DNA of 64,000 nucleotides, from assembly GCA_965238265.1 (NCBI GenBank), contig OZ250185.1, positions 1,736,001 through 1,800,000 on the forward strand, given 5' to 3'. The notes beneath the pieces were generated by a model, which saw only the letters and a program-made list of their open reading frames with translations, was not told where the DNA came from and made no database searches. Both the position numbers and the translations under genes were made by a program. The stretch is from JAJDUF01 sp965238265. GTDB lineage: Bacteria; Chloroflexota; UBA11872; UBA12225; JAJDUF01. Position 1 is the first letter of the stretch. Each line of letters opens with the position of its first letter. This document shows, piece by piece, positions 41,662 to 49,821 of this stretch.

Positions 41662-42747
41662 CTACAGGGCGTCGCAAACGAGGTCGCCGACGCCGCTGGT
41701 GCTGTAGCCCATCCGGCCCGCCGATTGGGAGTCCATCTGGGGGCAGGTGGCGTGGATGGCGCGTTCGATGCGGGCGCCGGCGGCGGCTACGTCCGCTAGG
41801 CCGCGTTGCTCGCCGGTCACCGCGAGCAACATGCCCATCGCCCCAATGGCCGCGATGGGGTTGATGACGTTTTGGCCCGTGTAGCGGGGGGCCGAGCCGC
41901 CCATCGGCTCGAACATGCTCACGCTGTCGGGATCGGGACTGATGTTGCCGCCGGCGGCCACGCCTAACCCACCCTGGATCATGGCGCCGACGTCGGTGAT
42001 GATGTCGCCGAACATGTTCGGCACGACAATCGTCTCGTAGAACTCGGGGTTCTTCACGAACCACATGCAGGCGGCGTCAATGTGGTTGTAGTCGCGGGTC
42101 ACGTCGGGGAACTCACTGTCCCCCATTTCATTGAACGCTCGCCACCAGAGGTCGCTGGCGAAGGTGAGGACGTTCGTCTTGCCGATCAGGGTAAGCTGCC
42201 CCGGCTTGCCGGCCGCGCGGCGCCGGCGGGTCAGCTCGAAGGCATAGCGCAGGCAGCGGTCCGCGCCGAAGCGCGTGGCGATCATCTCCTGCGTGGCGAC
42301 CTCTTGGGGGGTGCCCTTGCGGAGGAAGCCACCGCCCCCGGAGTACAGGTCTTCGGTGTTCTCGCGCACGACGATGAAGTCTATGTCGGCCGGGCCTTTG
42401 TCTTTCAGCGGGCACTCGACGCCGGGGTACAGTTTGACGGGCCGCAGATTGATGTATTGGTCGAGGTCAAAGCGCAGCTTGAGCAGCAGCCCCTTCTCCA
42501 GGATGCCGGGCGGCACGTCGGGATGCCCCACGGCGCCGAGGTAGATAGCGTCGAACGCCCGCAAGTCCTGCACTTCCTCGTCGCTGATGACCTTGCCGGT
42601 CTGCAAGTAGCGCTCGCCACCGTAGTCGAACTCGGTGATCTCGTAGGCAAAGCCTTCTTGTGCCGCGACCGCTGCCAGCACCTTCAGCCCCTCGCGCACC
42701 ACTTCGGGGCCAGTGCCATCGCCGGGTATGACCGCAATCTTCACCAT
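41662..42747 (-). CDS. Isocitrate/isopropylmalate dehydrogenase family (isopropylmalate/tartrate type)
   Basis: NAD-dependent β-decarboxylating dehydrogenase. Motifs: IAVIPGDGTGPEVVREG, AIYLGAVGHPDVP, LKLRFDLDQYINLRPVKLYPGV (substrate-binding loop), FIVVRENTEDLYSGGG, and TLIGKTNVLTFASDLW. HIDAACMWFVKNPEFYETIVVPNMFGDIITDVGAMIQGGLGVAAGGNI (metal-binding aspartates) and FEPMGGSAPRYTGQNVINPIAAIGAMGMLL follow. The QYINLRP form and the STSGVGD end favour the 3-isopropylmalate/tartrate branch over isocitrate. No other leu genes are adjacent, so leuB is not assigned. Length is 361 aa. Confidence 0.88.
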   Translation of the reverse strand: MVKIAVIPGDGTGPEVVREGLKVLAAVAAQEGFAYEITEFDYGGERYLQTGKVISDEEVQDLRAFDAIYLGAVGHPDVPPGILEKGLLLKLRFDLDQYINLRPVKLYPGVECPLKDKGPADIDFIVVRENTEDLYSGGGGFLRKGTPQEVATQEMIATRFGADRCLRYAFELTRRRRAAGKPGQLTLIGKTNVLTFASDLWWRAFNEMGDSEFPDVTRDYNHIDAACMWFVKNPEFYETIVVPNMFGDIITDVGAMIQGGLGVAAGGNISPDPDSVSMFEPMGGSAPRYTGQNVINPIAAIGAMGMLLAVTGEQRGLADVAAAGARIERAIHATCPQMDSQSAGRMGYSTSGVGDLVCDAL

Positions 42748-43061
42748 CGCGTTCTCCTAGAGCCGCATTTTGTCAACCGTGGATAGACCAATCAGACGAT
42801 AGCGGCTCCCTGGCAGCGATTCAAGTCCCGGCGGCCAGTGGTCAGCGGTCAGCTTTCAGCCCATGGTCGGCTCCTGCCACCGTGTCAAGCTGACGGCTGA
42901 CGGCTGATGGCTGTTAGCTCCCGCTGGCCGGTAATCCGGTGCAGCGGCAGGTAGAATGAGCCGGGCCGCAGAGCGCGGCGGCTTGCTGTAGTATCGGTTG
43001 GTAGCGGCCAACGGCATGGAGGGTGGGTGTTGCCAGCCGAGGACCGTTGGAGGAGTAGACG
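42748..43061. other. Gene-free divergent spacer with GGTCAG/CTGACGG repeats
   Basis: Around 42836-42915 short GGTCAG-type words occur several times, followed by tandem CTGACGGCTGACGGCTGATGGCTG. The same word family forms the heptamer array at 56045. Both neighbouring genes point away, so promoters for each should be here, but I see no clear boxes. Confidence 0.5.
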
Positions 43062-43853
43062 ATGCGCGTATACGTGATGACCGATCTGGAAGGCGTGAGT
43101 GGGGTCTGGAGTATAGAGCTACAGTGTGAGCCGACGGGACGCGAATACGATCTGGCCCGGCGTCTGCTGACCGCCGAGGTGAATGCGTGCGTGGATGGCC
43201 TGCTGGCCGGTGGCGCGACGGAGATCGTCGTCGCCGATGGGCACGGCGCCGGTGGTCTGTACTTCCCCGATCTCCACCCCCAAGCCGTTGCCTTGATGGG
43301 TCGTCCGGTGCCGCCGGCCTGGGGACTGGACGAGGATTTCGATGCCTTCCTGATGATCGGGCAGCACGCGATGGCGGGCACCGAGCGCGGCATCCTCGAC
43401 CACACGCTCTCCAGCCAGAGCATTGTGCATGTGTGGCTCAATGGAGAGCGCATTGGTGAGATGGGACTAAATGCGGCGGTCGCCGGCCACTTTGGCGTGC
43501 CGACTATTCTGTTGAGCGGTGACGACGTGGCGTGTGAGGAAGCGCAAGCCTTGCTCAGTCCGCTCGGTCCTGTCGAGACCGTTGCCGTCAAGCAGTCGCT
43601 GACCCGTGGCAGCGGGCTGTTTTTGTCGCCGGCGCGCGCGCAGGAATTGATCCGCGACGCGGCGACCCGTGCCCTGCAGCGCGTCTCCGAGTTCCAACCC
43701 TACCGGCCCGAGCCACCGCTGGAGCTAAAGTTCGAGTACCTGCTGAACACGCCGGCCGAGCAGGCTGCCCGCCAGCCGGGCGTTGAACGGGTGGACGAGC
43801 GTACCGTCGTGTATCGCGGTGACGACTTCGTTCAGCTCTACTGCTATCGGTAG
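43062..43853 (+). CDS. M55-family D-aminopeptidase (DppA-like)
   Basis: Zinc-dependent peptidase of the DppA family, acting on D-amino-acid-containing di- and tripeptides. MRVYVMTDLEGVSGV supplies the first metal-binding Asp/Glu pair. EIVVADGHGAGGLYFPDL gives the second His block, and GLDEDFDAFLMIGQHAMAGTERGILDHT the third. NGERIGEMGLNAAVAGHFGVPTILLSGDDVACEEAQALL is the conserved C-terminal half. Length (263 aa) is normal. The TDLEGVSG start replaces the more common SVDMEG form. D-aminoacylase nearby (39022) suggests a shared role in using D-amino acids from peptidoglycan; this is inference. Confidence 0.92.
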   Translation: MRVYVMTDLEGVSGVWSIELQCEPTGREYDLARRLLTAEVNACVDGLLAGGATEIVVADGHGAGGLYFPDLHPQAVALMGRPVPPAWGLDEDFDAFLMIGQHAMAGTERGILDHTLSSQSIVHVWLNGERIGEMGLNAAVAGHFGVPTILLSGDDVACEEAQALLSPLGPVETVAVKQSLTRGSGLFLSPARAQELIRDAATRALQRVSEFQPYRPEPPLELKFEYLLNTPAEQAARQPGVERVDERTVVYRGDDFVQLYCYR

Positions 43854-43965
43854 CGACGAGATAGCAGTGACAACGTATCACTCGCTGCCAGCCCTCGGCT
43901 ATACTCTCCGTCGGTGAGTGTGACCGGTTGTTTGGCCGATAGCAAGCAGGAGTGGGGATACGGGC

Positions 43966-45339
43966 ATGGCAGTCGTAGAGCATCCACAGCCGGCCGGACA
44001 TGATGACGCGGGCGAGGCGGACCCCCTGGCGGCGCTCCAGGGGTTCCTCACCGCGACGGACTACGATGCGCTGACCAAGTGCGTACACTGCGGTCTGTGC
44101 CTGAATGTGTGCCCTACCTACCGGCAGAACGGTCTGGAGGCCGACTCGCCGCGCGGTCGCCTGTACCTGATGCGGGCGGTCGCTGAAGGTGATCTGAGCT
44201 TCTCCGCAGCGGTCAACGACCATCTCCAGCTCTGCCTGCAATGCCGCGCCTGCGAGACGGCCTGTCCCTCCAACGTCCACTTTGGGCAGGTCATGGAGGG
44301 CGCTCGCGCGACCATTCTCGAGGAGGAGAGCACTCCCCTGCGCCGCGTGCTCACCTGGGCCGTATTCGGCCAGCTCTTTGCCTATCCCACCCGGCTGGTG
44401 CTGCTCGGGACGCTCCTGCGCTTCTATCAGCGCAGTGGATTGCAGACCATCGTCCGCTGGATAACTCGCCAACAGTGGGTACCGCCACGGCTGCGGCTGA
44501 TGGAGCAGATGCTCCCGCAGCTATCCGGCCGCTTCTTCCGCGCGCCCCCTGGCGAGATCGTCGCGGCCCAAGGTGAGCGGCGCTATCGTGTTGGCATGAT
44601 CGGCGGCTGCATCATGCCGCTGGCGTTCGCCGACACGAACGAGGCCACCGTGCGCGTGCTGACAGCCAATGGCTGTGAGGTGGTCATCCCGGAGGCGCAA
44701 CGCTGCTGTGGCGCACTCCAGGCCCATGCCGGCGCACAGGAAGAGGCGCGGCGGGTAGCGCGCATGAACGTTGATGCCTTCGAGCAGTGGAACCTGGATG
44801 CCATTATCATCAACGCCGCCGGCTGTGGCGCTGCCCTCAAGGAATACGACCGGCTCTTGGCCGATGACCCGGCCTATGCCGAGCGTGCGGAGCGATTCTC
44901 GGAGAAGGTCGAGGACATCAGCGAGTTCTTGGCGCGCGTCGGCCTCACGGCGCCGCTGGGCACCGTCGAGCGCAAGATCACCTACGACGATCCCTGCCAC
45001 CTCGTCCACGGTCAGAAGGTCAGCCTGCAACCGCGGGCGTTGCTCTCGATGATTCCCGGCCTTGAGTACGTCGAGCTGCGCGACGCAGATCGTTGCTGTG
45101 GCAGCGCCGGCATCTACAACATCTTGCAACCGGATATGTCCATGCGCGTGCTGGACGACAAGACCGAAGCGATCCTCGAATCCGGCGCCGAGACGATAGT
45201 GACGGCCAACCCCGGCTGTCTGATCCAGATCAACGCCGGCCTCCAGCAAGCGGGGCATCCGGCCTCCGCCCAGCACATCGTAGACCTGCTCGACGAGGCC
45301 ATCCAAGCCGGCCAGCGCGAGCAAGCCGTCGCCCGGTAA
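43966..45339 (+). CDS. glcF: (Fe-S)-binding protein, glycolate oxidase iron-sulfur subunit GlcF-like
   Basis: Electron-transfer subunit of a flavin 2-hydroxyacid dehydrogenase. Two [4Fe-4S] motifs, CVHCGLCLNVCPTY (about 39-52) and CLQCRACETACPSNV (about 89-103), precede two cysteine-rich CCG domains. The first has MIGGCIMPLAF and RCCGALQAHAG. The second has TYDDPCHLVHGQKVSLQPRALL and DRCCGSAGIYNILQPDMS. The C-terminus (VTANPGCLIQINAGLQQAG) is the usual one. No FAD subunit (GlcD) is next to it, so its partner lies elsewhere. A TATACT box at 43900-43905 upstream could be the -10. Its last 110 bases overlap an antisense ORF (45230-45598). Confidence 0.92.
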   Translation: MAVVEHPQPAGHDDAGEADPLAALQGFLTATDYDALTKCVHCGLCLNVCPTYRQNGLEADSPRGRLYLMRAVAEGDLSFSAAVNDHLQLCLQCRACETACPSNVHFGQVMEGARATILEEESTPLRRVLTWAVFGQLFAYPTRLVLLGTLLRFYQRSGLQTIVRWITRQQWVPPRLRLMEQMLPQLSGRFFRAPPGEIVAAQGERRYRVGMIGGCIMPLAFADTNEATVRVLTANGCEVVIPEAQRCCGALQAHAGAQEEARRVARMNVDAFEQWNLDAIIINAAGCGAALKEYDRLLADDPAYAERAERFSEKVEDISEFLARVGLTAPLGTVERKITYDDPCHLVHGQKVSLQPRALLSMIPGLEYVELRDADRCCGSAGIYNILQPDMSMRVLDDKTEAILESGAETIVTANPGCLIQINAGLQQAGHPASAQHIVDLLDEAIQAGQREQAVAR

Positions 45340-45598
45340 GCGCCCGTCCTCGGTAGCCGATGCGATAGGCAGTCTCGGCGCCGACGCGAGCGAGAAAGAG
45401 CACCCGCGCCGGGTACTCGCTGCGTGCTGCACGGAGCGCCTCAAGGTCACTCGTGTCTAGGAAGTAGTCACCGTTCTCAACGTTGATGACCACGAATTCG
45501 TCGTTATGGTCCGGCTCCAGGAGCGCTTTGAGGCGGGTATCGTAAAGCTCTTGGCCGCGGCGTGCTATCTCCTCAGCAGTCCGCTCCTTGACACGCAT
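45230..45598 (-). CDS. Small conserved protein, possible antitoxin-like
   Basis: ATG 45598 gives MRVKERTAEEIARRGQELYDTRLKALLEPDHNDEFVVINVENGDYFLDTSDLEALRAARSEYPARVLFLARVGAETAYRIGYRGR. This compact helix-plus-β segment is familiar from short proteins in cyanobacteria and Chloroflexota that often lie near toxin genes. After about residue 83 the frame runs on, as an Arg/Gly/Ala-rich stretch, antisense to the 3' end of the glcF-like gene. The native stop has probably been lost, or the tail is unconserved. No toxin is adjacent. The function is unknown. Confidence 0.65.
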   Translation of the reverse strand: MRVKERTAEEIARRGQELYDTRLKALLEPDHNDEFVVINVENGDYFLDTSDLEALRAARSEYPARVLFLARVGAETAYRIGYRGRALTGRRLARAGRLGWPRRAGLRCAGRRPDAPLAGGRR

Positions 45599-45813
45599 GG
45601 ATAGTCTCCTCCAACCGATTATACGCGGGCGGAAAGCGCTGCGACAGGGCCACGGCAACGGAGGGAGGTGGAGCCCTCGTTCTCCGCGGCGCAGTCTCAG
45701 GATAGCTCCTCGCGAGGTGTCGGCGGGCGGACATGGTATGCTGAATTAGTGGGAGGTGCGCTGGCGCCGTTGGCAATCGGTAGCGGATACGCTGGGGGCG
45801 AGGTAGGTGGATA

Positions 45814-46989
45814 ATGGGTGCTCTGGTTGGTCGCTTGTTAAAGGCTTGGCTGGTTGTAGCCCCAAGCATGGTGATTGGGGTGGCTATCGGCATTGCAGCA
45901 CAAGCCGGCCTGTTCGGACCGGCGATTGCTCCGCTGGTCGGCCGGGAGACGCTGTCCGCCCGTTGGATCACGCCGTTTGACAGCGGCACGGAATACAGCC
46001 GGCGCGCGCTCTTCGATGAGGAGCAGATGCGTCGCATCTACCAGGATGTGGCGCCGGCCATCGTGAGCGTTACCGGTCCATCCAGCAGAGGAGGAGAGCA
46101 AGGTACCTCCTCCGCCTCCGGTGTAGTCATTGATGCCAATGGTCACGTGCTCACGAACAATCACGTTGTGGAGGGCCTGAGGGGCCAAATCGAGGTGGTG
46201 CTTGCCGATGACCAGCGCGTGCCGGCGACGGTGCTAGGGCGCGACCCCGGCAATGATCTGGCCGTGCTCAAGGTGGAGGTGCCCCAGGAGCGGCTGTCGG
46301 TGGCGCTCCTGGGCGACTCGGCGCTGGTCCAACCGGGTGATCTCGCCATCGCTATCGGGAATCCGGCCGGGATGCCACGTGCCATCACGATCGGGGTCAT
46401 CAGCGGGCTGGACCGGACCCTCGGTCGTCGTGCTGACCGGCGGGCCTTGAAGCAGCTGCTTCAGACCGACGCAGCGATCAACCCAGGTAACTCCGGCGGG
46501 GCGCTGCTCAACTCGCGCGGCGAGGTCGTCGGCATTAACACGGCCATTGGTGCCTCACAAGGCAGCCTCCCCAGCTTTGGGGGCATCGGTTACGCCGTCC
46601 CGATCAACACCGCCCAACGCTATCTGGAGCGCATGAAGAACGGCGAGGTCATCGAGCATCCCTTCTTGGGGTTGGAGGGGAGAGTGATTACTGCGGCGCG
46701 AGCCAATCAGCAGGAGCTGCCGGTGACGCACGGCATCATCATCAGTTCAGTTGAAGTGGATGGCCCAGTGGCCAAGGCCGGCCTGTGCGCCCGCGACATT
46801 GTTACCCGCATTGATGGCCGGCCTCTCCTTACGATGGATGGTTTGGGTGGCTATCTCGATGCCGAGCGCACCGTCGGGGACATCGTGGAGCTGATGGTAC
46901 GCCGCGGTGATGATGAGCTGACGTTGAAGGTCACGCTGGGGCCGTGGCCGGAGCAGTTTGGGCCGCGCAACACTCAGCCCTGCTCGTAA
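45814..46989 (+). CDS. HtrA/DegP-like trypsin-family serine protease
   Basis: Envelope quality-control protease (S1C). An N-terminal helix (LVVAPSMVIGVAIGIAAQAGLF, about 11-32) anchors it. The catalytic triad is His in VLTNNHVVEG (about 117), Asp in GNDLAVLKVEVP (about 147) and Ser in INPGNSGGALLN (about 227). One PDZ domain follows (IISSVEVDGPVAKAGLCARDIVTRIDGRPL, about 310-380). Length (391 aa) matches one-PDZ HtrA proteins. The MOSC gene begins 12 bp after its stop and may share its transcript. Confidence 0.94.
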   Translation: MGALVGRLLKAWLVVAPSMVIGVAIGIAAQAGLFGPAIAPLVGRETLSARWITPFDSGTEYSRRALFDEEQMRRIYQDVAPAIVSVTGPSSRGGEQGTSSASGVVIDANGHVLTNNHVVEGLRGQIEVVLADDQRVPATVLGRDPGNDLAVLKVEVPQERLSVALLGDSALVQPGDLAIAIGNPAGMPRAITIGVISGLDRTLGRRADRRALKQLLQTDAAINPGNSGGALLNSRGEVVGINTAIGASQGSLPSFGGIGYAVPINTAQRYLERMKNGEVIEHPFLGLEGRVITAARANQQELPVTHGIIISSVEVDGPVAKAGLCARDIVTRIDGRPLLTMDGLGGYLDAERTVGDIVELMVRRGDDELTLKVTLGPWPEQFGPRNTQPCS

Positions 46990-47001
46990 GGGGCCAAAGC
47001 G

Positions 47002-47484
47002 ATGACTACCTCAGCCAGGATCGTCCAGCTCAATACCTCGCCGGGCGGTGTGCCCAAGCTGCCGGTAGCCGGTGCCAGCGTAGAGTTGCTCGGACTCGGC
47101 GGCGACGGTCATCACTACCACAGTCACGGTGGCCGGAACCGCGCCGTCGTGCTGTTTGGCCTGGAGCAGATCGAGCGGCTGCGAGCGGACGGCCATCCCA
47201 TTGCGCCCGGGGCTATCGGGGAGAATGTGACGACCGCCGGGCTGGACTACCGCACATTGCGCGTCGGTGATCGTCTGCGGCTGGGAGCGAGCGTGGTGCT
47301 CAGGCTCACGGGCTATGCCGATCCATGCTCGAAGATTGCCGGCGCGTTTGCCGATGGGGACGTGAGCCGGGTGCTGGAGGTCAAGCACCGCGGCATGAGC
47401 CGCGTGACGGCGTGTGTCCTGACGACCGGCGAGCTAACTCCCGGCGATCCTATCGAGGTGCTGCCACGGCACGCAAGTCGGTAG
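47002..47484 (+). CDS. MOSC domain-containing protein
   Basis: A 160-residue stand-alone MOSC domain, the β-barrel found in molybdenum-cofactor sulfurases. ARIVQLNTSPGGVPKLPVAGASVELLGLGGDGHHYHSHGGRNRAVVLFGLEQIERL is the typical first half. IAPGAIGENVTTAGLDYRTLRVGDRLRLG and the conserved Cys in YADPCSKIAGAF complete it. MOSC domains are thought to carry or transfer sulfur for metal-sulfur or Moco-dependent reactions. The partner enzyme is not identified here. It is 12 bp after htrA. Confidence 0.9.
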   Translation: MTTSARIVQLNTSPGGVPKLPVAGASVELLGLGGDGHHYHSHGGRNRAVVLFGLEQIERLRADGHPIAPGAIGENVTTAGLDYRTLRVGDRLRLGASVVLRLTGYADPCSKIAGAFADGDVSRVLEVKHRGMSRVTACVLTTGELTPGDPIEVLPRHASR

Positions 47485-47499
47485 CGGCGGCACACTGCT

Positions 47500-47901
47500 T
47501 CAATGCCGGTGGCAATCGGCGCACTCTTTCTTGAGGAAGGCCGGGGTGTGGTGCGAGGGCGGCAGCGACGGGCGGGAATGGCACTTGAGGCACCAGCCGT
47601 CGGGAACGTGGGCGCGAATCGGCTCCTCAAAGTCTCCGGTGAAGTGGACAAACAGCTCGCGGCTGCCCTGGATTTGTGCGCCGATGACGCCGGTGATCCC
47701 CGGGCCGCTGTGGCACTCGATACAGGTCGGATGATGCTCGGCAAAACCAGACCGTAGCCACGTCTCGTAGGCCGGCCTGATCTCGTGGCACGAGGCGCAG
47801 AACTCCGGGGATTGCTCCAGCGTATACGCAGCCGTGCCGGCCGCGAGTCCCAGGACAAGCGCTGCCAGGGCCGCCAAAGCGAGACGTTTGCCGATGCTCA
47901 T
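47500..47901 (-). CDS. Small NapC/NirT-family tetraheme cytochrome c
   Basis: Membrane-anchored cytochrome. A signal-anchor helix (RLALAALAALVLGLAAGTAAYTL, about 6-28) is followed by four CxxCH heme sites at residues 35-39 (CASCH), 60-64 (CIECH), 104-108 (CLKCH) and 127-131 (CADCH). This is the NapC/NrfH N-terminal layout, which passes electrons from quinol to a periplasmic reductase. At 133 aa it is at the short end of the family. No NrfA, NapA or other reductase is nearby, so its acceptor is unknown. The gene is convergent with the MOSC gene. Confidence 0.9.
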   Translation of the reverse strand: MSIGKRLALAALAALVLGLAAGTAAYTLEQSPEFCASCHEIRPAYETWLRSGFAEHHPTCIECHSGPGITGVIGAQIQGSRELFVHFTGDFEEPIRAHVPDGWCLKCHSRPSLPPSHHTPAFLKKECADCHRH

Positions 47902-48156
47902 GTCCGGGTCCTACCTGTGATCGTGCCGGCCGGCCGGCGCTGCCCATCCCTGCGCTATCCTATAGGTCACTTGGATCACGCGGAGTGACGGATTGGTAGC
48001 GGTGCGAGTACCTACACCTCGATCCGGTTTGGCGCCGAGTGTCGCGCCGGCCGCGGCCGCGGCGAACGGCCCGGTGCCGAGCTGCGGCCTCGCGGTCGTT
48101 AGCGTCAACTATACTGCCGGCCCGATCATCCTGCGCCATGCTCCGGAGGGACTATT
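47902..48156. other. Gene-free divergent spacer
   Basis: Lies between the cytochrome and cofE starts. TATCCTATAGG near 47957 could hold a -10 box. Otherwise it is GC-rich with no repeat of the families seen elsewhere, and no gene. Confidence 0.4.
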
Positions 48157-48924
48157 GTGACCATGCTGCGCCAGGGCGATCTACGGGTCTTCGGGGTTGT
48201 CGGCCTGCCTGAGATAGTGCCTGGTGACGATCTCGCTGCGCTGATCCTGACGGTACTCCGGCGCCAGCGGGAGCGCCTGGCCCCACGCGATGTCGTCGTG
48301 GTAACTCAGAAGGTCGTCTCGAAGGCGGAAGGGCAGGTCGTAGACCTCGCGACCGTCGCGCCGTCACCCTTTGCCCGGCACTATGCCGCCGAGCACGATA
48401 AGGACCCGCGGCAGATCGAGGTGGTGCTGCGCGAAGCGGCGCGCATTGTGCGTATGGATCGCGGTGTGCTCATCTGCCAGACGCGACACGGGCTGATCTG
48501 CGCCAATGCCGGCGTAGATCGCTCCAACGTGCCTGGCGAGGCGACCGTCACGCTGCTGCCGCGCGATCCTGACGCCTCGGCACGCCGGCTACGGGCCGCC
48601 TGGGGCGCCGCCGGCGTAGAGGTGGCCGTGATTATCTCCGATACCTTTGGGCGACCCTGGCGGCGGGGGCAGACCAACATAGCGATTGGCGCTGCCGGCA
48701 TCGCCCCCCTCCACGACTACCACGGTCAGACGGATGCACAAGGTCGTAGCTTGCGTGCGACCTCCTTGGCCATCATTGACGAGCTGGCAGCCACAGCCGA
48801 GCTGGTGACGGGGAAGGTAGCACAGGTCCCGGTGGCAGTGATCCGCGGGTACGGCTATCCGAGCGCCGAGGGGGCGGGCGCGGCTGCGCTCGTGCGCGAA
48901 GCTGAACAGGACTTATTTCGCTAG
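48157..48924 (+). CDS. cofE: Coenzyme F420:L-glutamate ligase
   Basis: GTP-dependent ligase that adds γ-linked glutamates to F420-0. Motifs: LPEIVPGDDLAALI, RDVVVVTQKVVSKAEGQVVDL, PRQIEVVLREAARIVRM, HGLICANAGVDRSNV, then ISDTFGRPWRRGQTNIAIGAAGI and DYHGQTDAQGRSLRATSLAIIDELAATAELV. The start is GTG 48157 or ATG 48163. Length (255 aa) is that of the stand-alone archaeal-type CofE without the C-terminal nitroreductase domain of actinobacterial FbiB. It implies F420 is made or elongated in this organism; no other F420 gene is in the window. Confidence 0.94.
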   Translation: MTMLRQGDLRVFGVVGLPEIVPGDDLAALILTVLRRQRERLAPRDVVVVTQKVVSKAEGQVVDLATVAPSPFARHYAAEHDKDPRQIEVVLREAARIVRMDRGVLICQTRHGLICANAGVDRSNVPGEATVTLLPRDPDASARRLRAAWGAAGVEVAVIISDTFGRPWRRGQTNIAIGAAGIAPLHDYHGQTDAQGRSLRATSLAIIDELAATAELVTGKVAQVPVAVIRGYGYPSAEGAGAAALVREAEQDLFR

Positions 48925-49022
48925 GACGTGTCGGCCAGTGGCTAGTGGCCTGGTCACTCGCCACTAACGGAGTTGAGGAGGGTACCGGCCCCCCTATGGT
49001 CCCCCCGCTCCGCAGGGGACAC

Positions 49023-49047
49023 GGATTCCCGCTTGCGCGGGAATGAC
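49023..49047. repeat. Dispersed hairpin repeat, CATTCCCGC type
   Basis: GGATTCCCGC-TTGC-GCGGGAATGACGG, in reverse orientation, in the convergent gap between cofE and the ferredoxin gene. It is preceded by a CCCCCTATGGTCCCCCCGCTCCGCAGGGG element (about 48990-49019). Confidence 0.8.
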
Positions 49048-49082
49048 GGGAGGGCGTAAGGCCGATCTCCGGCGAGGTGCGG

Positions 49083-49505
49083 CTACTTGCGGGCCTCACT
49101 CGTGCGCAAGCGGCTGACGAGGTGCTCCACAATACGCCCCAAGCGCGCCACCAGTTGCTCACGGTACCAAGAAGGCGCTTTCACTGCCAGGAGTTGATCG
49201 GGAGTGCCGCGGGCCAGACTGGCCGCTAGTCGGCCGGTATGCTCGCGGTCGGCATGCAGGTAGACCGTGCCCTCGGGGTAGGTAACTGCGTTGGGACCGG
49301 CGCCGCAGAGGCCGAGACAGCCGGAGCGCACGACGGCGACGTTGGTGGTGCCTTGCTCGCGCAGCGCCGCTACGAGCGCTGCACGCGATTCAGCCGCGCC
49401 GCTGAACCGGCACGAGCTGGCCTCACACCAGAAGACCCAGCGGTCATAGGGGCTGTCCGCTGCAACACGGGCGCCCGGAGCGGGTTGTGCGGGCTTGTCC
49501 TTCAT
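49083..49505 (-). CDS. Thioredoxin-fold [2Fe-2S] ferredoxin-like protein
   Basis: (2Fe-2S) ferredoxin domain of the thioredoxin-like type. Cluster cysteines are in WVFWCEASSCRFSGA (residues 27 and 32) and SGCLGLCGAGPNAV (63 and 67), with VYLHADREHTGRLAASL as the following conserved part. ATG 49505 is the best start (140 aa); the frame continues upstream but without similarity. The C-terminal 35 residues are basic. Such proteins feed NADH- or formate-linked oxidoreductases or act in cobalamin-type pathways; no partner is visible here. Confidence 0.8.
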   Translation of the reverse strand: MKDKPAQPAPGARVAADSPYDRWVFWCEASSCRFSGAAESRAALVAALREQGTTNVAVVRSGCLGLCGAGPNAVTYPEGTVYLHADREHTGRLAASLARGTPDQLLAVKAPSWYREQLVARLGRIVEHLVSRLRTSEARK

Positions 49506-49821
49506 CCAGCCACCAGGCGTCAGCCGGCAGACCTGCTGCCGCGCTGCCTTTCCTAGTGAGTAGTGTAGCAGCAGGGACCGGGCGCGCTCCGGGAGCCGCA
49601 GCCATAGCCCGAGCGGCGATTTCCTCTCCTGAGAAGCACGATAGCGGCGAGGACTGCCGTCGGCATTCCCGTTGAAACACCAGAACCACTGACGCTCCCA
49701 ACCCCTCGCGGTGGCTACGTTGGGCAGGCCGGCCGCTAGGACTGTCCACCATTGTGCTGCCGAGTGCGTACCGACTACACCGCACAGCGCGTGGGAGCTG
49801 CTGTGAGACCAAAGAAGTGAG
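49506..49821. other. Gene-free divergent spacer
   Basis: No convincing gene, RNA or repeat is seen in this 316-bp stretch between two divergent genes. Confidence 0.4.

Noticed and set aside
41662..42747. Isocitrate dehydrogenase assignment
   Set aside because: The substrate loop (QYINLRPVKLYPGV) and length fit the isopropylmalate/tartrate branch better, so only the family is given.
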